Positions 7,702-13,384 of a stretch of DNA of 13,384 bases are shown here, piece after piece. The notes under the pieces were generated by a model. It saw only the letters and a program-made list of their open reading frames with translations, ran no database searches and was not told the DNA's origin. Source of the stretch: Crocinitomicaceae bacterium. GTDB lineage: Bacteria > Bacteroidota > Bacteroidia > Flavobacteriales_D > Crocinitomicaceae. The number at the start of each line of letters is the position of its first letter. The stretch's first letter is position 1. The stretch spans positions 1 through 13,384 of the forward strand of contig JABSPC010000033.1 of the NCBI GenBank assembly GCA_013215515.1. The letters run 5' to 3'. Both the position numbers and the translations under genes were made by a program.

Positions 7702-7703
7702 TT

Positions 7704-8450
7704 CTAGTCTTCTTTATTAATGATATTAGTATTATCAACAACTGCATTCAAAGGAGCTCCTGAACCTGATGCACTTGCACCATTTCCTTCTGGAGTTGTT
7801 TGAACCGCTTTATCCTTCTTCTTCGCATCATCAGCGTACTTAATACCTGAGAAGCTCATGAAGGCCATTCCCATTAATCCTGTGATGATAAAAGTAATTC
7901 CCAATCCTCTTAACGGAGCCGGAACGTTTGAATAGCGAATCTTTTCTCTAATTGCTGCGATAGCCACAATAGCAATGAACCATCCAATTCCAGACCCTAA
8001 TGAGAATGCTGTTGCATCTCCAATAGTTGAATATTGACGGTCTTGCATGAATAATGCACCACCAAGAATCGAACAGTTTACAGCGATAAGTGGAAGGAAA
8101 ATTCCAAGTGCTCCGTAAAGCGATGGAGCAAATTTCTCAATCAACATTTCAACCAACTGAACAATTGATGCTACAACCGCGATAAACATAATGAATGATA
8201 AGAAGCTTAAATCAATGTCTGCCCATGCTGGGTTCAACCATTCTAATGCTCCTTCTTTCAATAAGTAGTTCTCCAATAAGTAATTTACTGGAACAGTTAC
8301 AACAAGTACAAAAATAACTGCTGCTCCAAGTCCAACTGCGGTCTTTACCGTTTTCGATACGGCAAGGTAAGAACACATTCCAAGGAAATATGCAAAAATC
8401 ATATTCTCCGAGAAGATGGCTTTGACGAATATATCTAAAGTAGTTTCCAT
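7704..8450 (-). CDS. nqrE: Na+-NQR subunit E, with C-terminal extension
   Basis: This polytopic inner-membrane subunit forms, with NqrD, the pseudo-symmetric core that holds a membrane iron centre and the Na+ path. In the 248 residues, the two conserved iron-ligand cysteines are Cys26 (LGMCSYLAVS) and Cys126 (IAVNCSILGG), each in one of the two inverted half-repeats. The family usually ends at the FMSFSGIKYA-type segment, here at ~197-206; V. cholerae NqrE is 198 residues. The extra ~42 residues are hydrophilic: a Lys-rich run (DDAKKKDKA), then Gly/Ala/Ser-rich sequence, then an Asn-rich end. This tail has no recognised domain. The ATG lies 36 nt after the nqrD stop, the largest gap inside the operon, and that gap contains the imperfect dyad CGATA-GT-TATCG. 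Confidence 0.98.
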   Translation of the reverse strand: METTLDIFVKAIFSENMIFAYFLGMCSYLAVSKTVKTAVGLGAAVIFVLVVTVPVNYLLENYLLKEGALEWLNPAWADIDLSFLSFIMFIAVVASIVQLVEMLIEKFAPSLYGALGIFLPLIAVNCSILGGALFMQDRQYSTIGDATAFSLGSGIGWFIAIVAIAAIREKIRYSNVPAPLRGLGITFIITGLMGMAFMSFSGIKYADDAKKKDKAVQTTPEGNGASASGSGAPLNAVVDNTNIINKED

Positions 8451-8486
8451 AATCTAATTTTTAAATTCCGATAGTTATCGAAAGGT

Positions 8487-9176
8487 CTAATGCTCTTCAA
8501 TTAATGATTTATTACGAGAACGTTGAATCCAGATAATGACTCCAACGATAACCAATGCCATTGGAGGTAAAATCATCATGTTATTGTTCACATAACCCAT
8601 AGTATATAATCCCCATTCTTCACCTGGGATATTACTTCCTAATAACTTATAACCATATAAAGAACCTGATCCGAACAACTCTCTAAAGACAGCCACAAGA
8701 ATAAGTAACCCGGCATACCCTAATCCGTTTCCGATACCATCCATAATAGAAGGCCATGGTTTGTTTGCCATTGCAAATGCTTCAAAACGTCCCATAATAA
8801 TACAGTTCGTAATGATCAGCCCGACAAAGACGGACAGTTTCTCCGAGACATCAGGCAAAAAGGCTTTCAGTACTTCGTTTACAATAATTACCAATGCTGC
8901 AACGACTACCAACTGAACGATAATACGAATACGAGATGGAATTAAGTTTCTCAACAACGAGATGATCAAGTTACCAAGAACTAATACAAAAAGTACAGCT
9001 CCCCCCATTACGACACCTTGTTCAACTTGAACAGTAATTGCAAGTGCGGAACAAATTCCCAATACTTGAATCGTAACAGGATTGTTATCCGTTAAAGGAT
9101 CAGTCACCAGTTTTTTGTTCTTTTTAGAGAACAACGGCTCTTTCGGAGCTTTCTTATTTTCTAATGCTTCGCTCAT
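8487..9176 (-). CDS. nqrD: Na+-NQR subunit D
   Basis: This polytopic inner-membrane subunit is a homologue and partner of NqrE. It contributes the other pair of conserved cysteines that ligate membrane iron: Cys42 (QVLGICSALAIT) and Cys125 (IITNCIIMGRFEAFA). The V. cholerae equivalents are Cys29 and Cys112, so both are shifted by 13, which fits a longer, Lys-rich cytoplasmic N-terminus (MSEALENKKAPKEPLFSKKN). Several hydrophobic helices cover ~35-210, and the tail is basic (IQRSRNKSLIEEH). The start codon overlaps the nqrC stop as ATGA, indicating translational coupling and fixing the start. Confidence 0.98.
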   Translation of the reverse strand: MSEALENKKAPKEPLFSKKNKKLVTDPLTDNNPVTIQVLGICSALAITVQVEQGVVMGGAVLFVLVLGNLIISLLRNLIPSRIRIIVQLVVVAALVIIVNEVLKAFLPDVSEKLSVFVGLIITNCIIMGRFEAFAMANKPWPSIMDGIGNGLGYAGLLILVAVFRELFGSGSLYGYKLLGSNIPGEEWGLYTMGYVNNNMMILPPMALVIVGVIIWIQRSRNKSLIEEH

Positions 9177-9955
9177 TTTTCTGCTTTTTTCAAGTTATTG
9201 AAGTATGTCACGTATACTTCCAAACAACGATTAGCCATTTCCTCTACTCCTTTAGAAGTAATTGTTCCTCCTGTAATCCCATCTACTCTACCGTTGTTCT
9301 TCTCTGCTCCAGAACCATCTTTTACTACCTTAAATCCTGAGAATATTCCATCAGCATCGGTTAATTTTTCACCAACCCATCCATTAATGAAGAACTTTTG
9401 AGTAATCTCAGCTCCTAAACCAGGAGTCTCTCCCTTATGTCCGAAAGATGCTCCTTTAATAGTATTCATATCTGAATCTATACAAATAAACCCCCAGATC
9501 GGACCCCAAAGTCCATTTCCAATAACTGGAATAATGTAAACTGTTTCCTTATCCATTTCACCTTCGAAAAGCGGGAAATTTCTAAATTTTTCTTTACGTT
9601 TTTTGTCCTTGAATTCTTTTTTGATGTCAACATCAAAAGCTTTTCCTTCAATAACTTTTCCTTGCGCGTCATAAATACCTTCAAGGATTTCACCTTTACT
9701 ATTAATTACAACGGCCTTTTCAAGATTGACAAACTCTTTGAATTTTACTTCAGCATTAGATCGATCAATCTCATTTCCTTTCTTCTTTACGTCCATCATA
9801 GCTGAAAGAATATCCAACTTCTTTTTCACCTCTTCGTTTTTATCCTGTAAAGGTTTCAACTGAACTGCCAAAATGGCCAGGATTGAACCTACTACAACCA
9901 CGAGAGAGATTGCAAAAGCAAACGTATAACCGTTACTATCTTTGTTAATTGCCAT
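9173..9955 (-). CDS. nqrC: Na+-NQR subunit C (covalent FMN)
   Basis: This subunit carries one N-terminal membrane helix (~10-31) and a large periplasmic FMN-binding domain that passes electrons within the complex. FMN is attached in this family by a phosphoester bond to Thr in an SGAT-type motif; here the site reads GITGGTITSKGV at 226-237, with Thr231 the predicted acceptor. Other family signatures are GNGLWGPIWGF at 146-156, GHKGETPGLGAEI at 172-184 and FFINGW at 188-193. Length (260) is close to the V. cholerae subunit (257). A Lys-rich stretch at 112-124 (KKEFKDKKRKEKF) is notable. The gene starts 2 nt after the nqrB stop and overlaps nqrD by 4 bp. Loading of FMN needs an ApbE-type flavin transferase, which is not in this window. 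Confidence 0.98.
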   Translation of the reverse strand: MAINKDSNGYTFAFAISLVVVVGSILAILAVQLKPLQDKNEEVKKKLDILSAMMDVKKKGNEIDRSNAEVKFKEFVNLEKAVVINSKGEILEGIYDAQGKVIEGKAFDVDIKKEFKDKKRKEKFRNFPLFEGEMDKETVYIIPVIGNGLWGPIWGFICIDSDMNTIKGASFGHKGETPGLGAEITQKFFINGWVGEKLTDADGIFSGFKVVKDGSGAEKNNGRVDGITGGTITSKGVEEMANRCLEVYVTYFNNLKKAEK

Positions 9956-9957
9956 AA

Positions 9958-11286
9958 TTATGCGTTTTTAACTCGTTTTAATCGTTTCTTAATGTTCGCT
10001 GCAATCACATAGTGATCAATGATAGGTGCCATTACGTTCATGAACAGAATAGCCAACATTACACCCTCTGGGAAGGCTGGATTCAGTACACGTATTAGAA
10101 TGGCCATCATACCACCGAGTAATCCGTAGATTATTTTACCAGTGGCGGTCTGGGCGGCTGTTACTGGATCTGTTGCCATAAACACAGCACCGAAAGCAAA
10201 TCCACCAATTACAATATGATACAATGGTGGAAGATCTAAGTAAGGTCCACCTGATGCATTCAAAATAACCCCCATTAATAAACCTCCTGCGAAGAACGAA
10301 GCCATAATTCTTAAAGAACCAACTCCTGTAATCAATAAGATAGCTGCACCAATAAGAATAGCCAATGTTGACGTTTCACCAATTGAACCTGGTGAGAATC
10401 CCATAAACATATCATTTATTGGATTTGCCGCGATAAATTGATCCATTAGATTAGATCCTACTTCAAGAGGGCTACCATTAAGAACTGGATCAGGCGTCAT
10501 AAATGAAGCCAAATCACCAAGAGGCGTTGCTCCTGAGAAGCCATCTAAACTATCCGCCAATGGGCTTGCAAACTCATTTTCTCCTAACTTCTCAGCTTTA
10601 CCTGCTGCAACCTCAGCTGTATGCGCTAATTTTTCTGCATTAACCTTATCAAGGTTTTCTGTCAATCCTGACATCCAAACTTTATCACCTGACATTGACG
10701 TTGGATAAGCAAAGAATAAGAATGCTCTAGCTGTCAATGCGACATTTAGAATATTCATTCCAGTACCACCAAAGATTTCTTTCCCGATAATTACTGCAAA
10801 TGCCGTTGCCACACCAACCATCCACAATGGAACGTCAGCAGGCATTATTAATGGGATAAGCATTCCTGAAACAAGGAACCCTTCATGAAGTGAATGACCA
10901 CGTCTCATAGCGAAGATAAACTCAATTCCAAGTCCAACTCCGTACGATACAATTATTAGAGGAACCACAACTGCAGCCCCGGCTATTACTTTATCCCAGA
11001 ACATCTCTCCGTAAGGAAGGTTAAGATTACCTTCGGCAGCAACCATTTCCCAATGTCCAGTATTATAAATACCGAACAACAATGCTGGAACCATGGCAAA
11101 AATCACCATGATCATTGTTCTTTTCAAGTCAACACCATCACGAATGTGAGATCCTAACTTCGTTGTATACTTTGGAGTAAAGACCAAAGTCATAAACGAT
11201 TCGAACATTGGATGCCATTTTTCGAGCTTTCCACCTTTGGAAAACTTAGGCTCCATCTTATTAACTATATTTTCTAAAAATTTCAC
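9958..11286 (-). CDS. nqrB: Na+-NQR subunit B (covalent FMN, membrane)
   Basis: This 442-residue polytopic subunit carries a covalent FMN and a riboflavin in the known complex and lies on the route of electrons and Na+. Seen here: the flavinylation motif DGFSGATPLGDL at 248-259 with Thr254 as predicted FMN acceptor, the HEGFLVSGMLIPLIMPADVPLW segment at ~134-155, and the ATDPVTAAQT motif in the C-terminal half. A loop before the FMN site (~206-245, rich in Ala, Glu and Lys) makes the protein longer than V. cholerae NqrB (415). The start is GTG: an in-frame stop lies four codons upstream, and KFLENI after the GTG aligns with KKFLEDI of the V. cholerae protein. The only alternative is Met11. 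It follows nqrA by 19 nt. Confidence 0.97.
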   Translation of the reverse strand: MKFLENIVNKMEPKFSKGGKLEKWHPMFESFMTLVFTPKYTTKLGSHIRDGVDLKRTMIMVIFAMVPALLFGIYNTGHWEMVAAEGNLNLPYGEMFWDKVIAGAAVVVPLIIVSYGVGLGIEFIFAMRRGHSLHEGFLVSGMLIPLIMPADVPLWMVGVATAFAVIIGKEIFGGTGMNILNVALTARAFLFFAYPTSMSGDKVWMSGLTENLDKVNAEKLAHTAEVAAGKAEKLGENEFASPLADSLDGFSGATPLGDLASFMTPDPVLNGSPLEVGSNLMDQFIAANPINDMFMGFSPGSIGETSTLAILIGAAILLITGVGSLRIMASFFAGGLLMGVILNASGGPYLDLPPLYHIVIGGFAFGAVFMATDPVTAAQTATGKIIYGLLGGMMAILIRVLNPAFPEGVMLAILFMNVMAPIIDHYVIAANIKKRLKRVKNA

Positions 11287-11305
11287 TGAATTCGAATTTT
11301 AGTAA

Positions 11306-12667
11306 TTACATGCATTCTTCCGCAATCACGTCAAGTCCTTGACGAATTTTATCTTGAATATCAATTTTTGAAGTACAAACGTACTCACACAATGCGAAGT
11401 CTTCTGGAACTACTTCATAAATACCGAGGTTTTCCATTCCGTCGATATCGTTAGTAATAGCAGCTTTAACCAATTGCATTGGAAGAATATCAAACGGGAA
11501 TACTTTATCGAGTTCACCTGTAACTACAAATGCTCTTTCTTCACCGTTTGTATTTGTATCCAATCTGAATTTTTTCTTTCCTAAAAGGTAAGTTGGGAAT
11601 AATCGTGAATTTGAAAACTTATCAAATCCAGGCCCCATCCACCCTTTTGTTAAAACGAATTTCAATTGATCTCCTTCAGGAATAACAGTAATTTGATTGT
11701 GATAGAAACCTAAGTGTCCATCTTGCTCAATCTTATCACCGGTTAGAACATTTCCACTAATAACACGAACGTTATCTGTTGTAATTTGTCCATCTAAAAT
11801 ATCAGCAACATTTGCCCCTATGATTGTATCGATGTATTGAGGATCCTTTATTTCGGAGCCCGTTATTGCGATTGTTCTTTTCGCATTGTACTTCCCTGTT
11901 AAGAAATACCGACCAATAATTGCTACATCTTGAGCATTTATTGACCAAACGAATTCACCTTTATTGACAGGATCAATATGATGAATTTGCGTTCCAACGT
12001 TTCCTGCAGGGTGTTTTCCACTAATTGTATTGATTTGAACTCCTTTCGCATCTTTAAAAGTTGCATCAGCAGGAGACTTACCATTCAATGTTAAATGAAC
12101 CGTTCCAGTTGTCAATTTCGAAATTACATCAAGTCCAGCTTGGAACTCATCTGCTTTTCCGTGCAATACGAAGTCAAAATCTGGAGCTAATGGTGAGCTG
12201 TCGAAAGCAGAAACGAAAATCGCTTTCGGCTCATTTTTTGGGTCAGCAACCACATCCAAAGGACGTTGTCTAACAAATGGCCAAAGACCAGAAGCTAACA
12301 TTGTGTTCTTTACTTCTTCACCTGAAAGTGAAGCAAGATCGATTGGTGTTCCTCTATCAAAATTTTGAGTTTCATCTGCCGAGATAACAACCTCAACAAT
12401 TTTTCTCTTTGCTCCACGAACAACTGCTTTTAATGTTCCATTAACAGGAGAAGCATATTTGATTGTTTCACTATATTTATCTTGGAATACAATATCACCC
12501 GCTTTAATTTGCTCTCCTTCTTTGAGTAGCATTTTCGGAGTCATACCATGGAAATCTGCGGGTTTAATAGATACTGTTTTAGGCACTTTCGCTTCGGTCC
12601 TCACCTTGTTAGCGACACCTATAAGCTTGATATCCAACCCCTTTCTAAGCCTTACTGTTTTTGACAT
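11306..12667 (-). CDS. nqrA: Na+-NQR subunit A
   Basis: This is the first gene of the operon. NqrA is the cytoplasmic subunit of the complex and, in V. cholerae, carries no redox cofactor; it is linked to quinone binding. The 453-residue protein has the family's N-terminal KGLDIKLIG, SPVNGTLKAVVRGAKRK at ~73-89, SGLWPFVRQRP at 126-136, KHPAGNVGTQIHHIDPVN at 218-235, VWSINAQDV at 240-248, RVISGNVLTG at 301-310 and the C-terminal LCEYVCTSK at 426-434. Length is near the V. cholerae protein (446). The ATG start has a good -7 promoter box 28 nt before it. No truncation or frameshift is visible. Confidence 0.98.
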   Translation of the reverse strand: MSKTVRLRKGLDIKLIGVANKVRTEAKVPKTVSIKPADFHGMTPKMLLKEGEQIKAGDIVFQDKYSETIKYASPVNGTLKAVVRGAKRKIVEVVISADETQNFDRGTPIDLASLSGEEVKNTMLASGLWPFVRQRPLDVVADPKNEPKAIFVSAFDSSPLAPDFDFVLHGKADEFQAGLDVISKLTTGTVHLTLNGKSPADATFKDAKGVQINTISGKHPAGNVGTQIHHIDPVNKGEFVWSINAQDVAIIGRYFLTGKYNAKRTIAITGSEIKDPQYIDTIIGANVADILDGQITTDNVRVISGNVLTGDKIEQDGHLGFYHNQITVIPEGDQLKFVLTKGWMGPGFDKFSNSRLFPTYLLGKKKFRLDTNTNGEERAFVVTGELDKVFPFDILPMQLVKAAITNDIDGMENLGIYEVVPEDFALCEYVCTSKIDIQDKIRQGLDVIAEECM

Positions 12668-12695
12668 GCATTACAGCGTTTTGTTAATACAACCG

Positions 12696-12703
12696 CAAAA
12701 ATA
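12696..12703 (-). promoter_or_regulatory. putative -7 box of the nqr promoter
   Basis: On the minus strand, TATTTTTG is a perfect match to TAnnTTTG, the -7 element of the Bacteroidota housekeeping sigma factor. It lies 28 nt before the nqrA ATG and would give a short leader of about 20 nt. The -33 element is weak: TTC instead of TTG about 19 nt further upstream. Confidence 0.5.
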
Positions 12704-12751
12704 AACATTTCACACTCATATAGAATATTTCGAAGTTCGGTTGACTCCAAA

Positions 12752-12784
12752 CGGTCTAATTTAGAAAGGTTCTAAATTAGACCG
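12752..12784. repeat. perfect 15-bp inverted repeat between nqrA and apaG
   Basis: The arms CGGTCTAATTTAGAA (12752-12766) and TTCTAAATTAGACCG (12770-12784) are perfectly complementary around an AGG spacer. There is no T-run after either arm, so it is not a standard intrinsic terminator. It lies about 50 bp upstream of the nqr -7 box and about 70 bp upstream of the apaG-proximal hairpin, so it would be outside the nqr mRNA if that promoter is right. Candidates are an operator serving both divergent genes, an RNA hairpin in a longer apaG leader, or one copy of a dispersed palindromic element. Confidence 0.7.
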
Positions 12785-12791
12785 CTCAGCC

Positions 12792-12827
12792 AATCAATTG
12801 AGGTAAATCTTCGTCTTATAATTGATT
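12792..12827. repeat. 8-bp inverted repeat AATCAATT / AATTGATT
   Basis: AATCAATT at 12792-12799 and its complement AATTGATT at 12820-12827 are separated by 20 bp. The pair lies just apaG-proximal to the 15-bp dyad. It could be a binding site pair for a dimeric regulator, but short AT-rich repeats arise easily by chance. Confidence 0.25.
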
Positions 12828-12842
12828 ACAGGATATTATGGA

Positions 12843-12863
12843 ATAGCATTTTTGCTATCTTTA
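12843..12863 (+). promoter_or_regulatory. small hairpin and possible -7 box before apaG
   Basis: ATAGCA-TTTT-TGCTAT (12843-12858) is a perfect 6-bp stem with a TTTT loop. Its right arm overlaps TATCTTTA (12856-12863), one base off the Bacteroidota -7 consensus TAnnTTTG and 18 nt before the apaG ATG. No good -33 TTG was found at the usual distance, so the promoter reading is weak. Confidence 0.3.
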
Positions 12864-12881
12864 TACTAAGGCAAAAACAAT

Positions 12882-13268
12882 ATGAGCACATTAATTACGT
12901 CGGGAATTCAAATATCAGTAAAGGCTAAATTCAGAAAAGATTTATCAGAAGTCACTGATTCTCAATATTTTTACAATTACATGATTGAAATTGAGAATAC
13001 AAATAGTTTTGATGTTCAATTAATTTCTCGTGATTGGTACATCTTCGATTCTTTAAACGAAGCCCGTTATATTACTGGTGCTGGAGTTGTGGGAGAGCAA
13101 CCAATTCTAAAATCTGAAGATAAATTCATGTATACGAGTGGTGCCGATTTGAGTTCTGAATTAGGAATGATGAAAGGATTTTACACTTTCAAGAACCTCA
13201 TCGACGGTGAAACATTCCAAGTTTTTGTTCCAACCTTTTTATTAGAATACCCTTTCAAACTTAATTGA
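12882..13268 (+). CDS. apaG: ApaG domain protein
   Basis: This 128-residue protein is a full-length ApaG: a single fibronectin-III-like beta-sandwich domain. Family motifs are YNYMIEIENTNSFDVQLISRD at ~31-51 with the conserved VQLISRDWYI (45-54), GAGVVGEQP at 66-74, YTSGADL at 84-90, and GMMKGFYTF at 95-103. ApaG proteins were named from the E. coli apaGH locus and linked to Co2+/Mg2+ efflux phenotypes in Salmonella; the biochemical function remains unsettled, so a transport role is not implied. The same domain occurs in some F-box proteins. It is transcribed away from nqrA across a 214-bp gap, and its TGA stop overlaps the convergent membrane-protein gene by 8 bp. Confidence 0.96.
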   Translation: MSTLITSGIQISVKAKFRKDLSEVTDSQYFYNYMIEIENTNSFDVQLISRDWYIFDSLNEARYITGAGVVGEQPILKSEDKFMYTSGADLSSELGMMKGFYTFKNLIDGETFQVFVPTFLLEYPFKLN

Positions 13269-13384
13269 TCCTCCTTCTTTCCGATAAAAAAAAACCGATT
13301 AGGGCTAAGATTAAAATCCCAATGGTTAGTTCTTTCCAACCTATGCCTTTTTTCTCTTCCTTCCTAGACTCATCAGCCTTTTCT
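13261..13384 (-). CDS. C-terminal end of an unidentified membrane protein (partial)
   Basis: On the minus strand an open frame enters from the window edge and ends at TAA (13263-13261), giving 40 visible residues. They show a charged stretch (EKADESRKEEKKG), then a hydrophobic helix (ELTIGILILALIGFFL) and a short basic tail (SERRRIN). This is the pattern of a C-terminal transmembrane anchor with a positive cytoplasmic end. The protein cannot be identified from this piece. The frame was accepted as coding because of this charge and hydrophobicity pattern and because a convergent gene end fits the layout. The stop lies within the last codons of apaG. Confidence 0.6.
   Translation of the reverse strand, partial: EKADESRKEEKKGIGWKELTIGILILALIGFFLSERRRIN

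Noticed and set aside
12752..12784. Inverted repeat as an intrinsic terminator
   Set aside because: No run of T follows either arm, and the two flanking genes both point away from it.

Overview
The window looks like chromosomal DNA of a member of the Bacteroidota, most likely a Flavobacteriales-type, possibly marine, bacterium. Three things point there: an AT-rich composition with little Shine-Dalgarno signal, two secreted proteins ending in the gliding-motility-associated (type B) C-terminal sorting domain of the type IX secretion system (T9SS), and a complete operon for the sodium-pumping NADH:quinone reductase (Na+-NQR). The rank below phylum is inference.

Layout. Positions 1-2174 (+): the 3' part of a large T9SS type B surface protein with fibronectin-III-like repeats, then 15 nt later a GTG-started family 9 glycosyltransferase (LPS heptosyltransferase-like). 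Positions 2167-4468 (-): a GNAT acetyltransferase that overlaps the glycosyltransferase tail to tail by 8 bp, and upstream of it a second T9SS type B protein with a Calx-beta-like domain. Positions 4551-6264 (-): an exported von Willebrand factor type D (VWD) protein with a long Pro/Thr/Arg tail encoded by a degenerate 60-bp tandem repeat; a strong intrinsic terminator follows it. Positions 6347-12703 (-): the nqrABCDEF operon, with a -7 promoter box in front of nqrA and an intrinsic terminator after nqrF. Positions 12668-12881: a divergent intergenic region holding a perfect 15-bp inverted repeat. Positions 12882-13268 (+): apaG. Positions 13261-13384 (-): the C-terminal end of an unidentified membrane protein, overlapping apaG tail to tail by 8 bp.

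How the genes work together. NqrA-F form one inner-membrane complex that takes electrons from NADH (NqrF) through flavins and iron centres (NqrB, C, D, E) to quinone and exports Na+. All cofactor ligands expected from the Vibrio cholerae enzyme can be located in the translations. No flavin transferase (apbE) or nqrM lies next to the operon, so these must be encoded elsewhere if present. The left half of the window is a cell-envelope region: two T9SS cargo proteins, one sugar transferase and one VWD protein. No link between this half and the respiratory operon is evident apart from adjacency.

Nothing here amounts to a clearly new multi-gene system. The parts most worth a second look are the VWD protein with its basic repeat tail and no visible sorting domain, the perfect dyad between nqrA and apaG, and the C-terminal extension of NqrE. 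No tRNA, rRNA, CRISPR array, insertion sequence or attachment site was seen.
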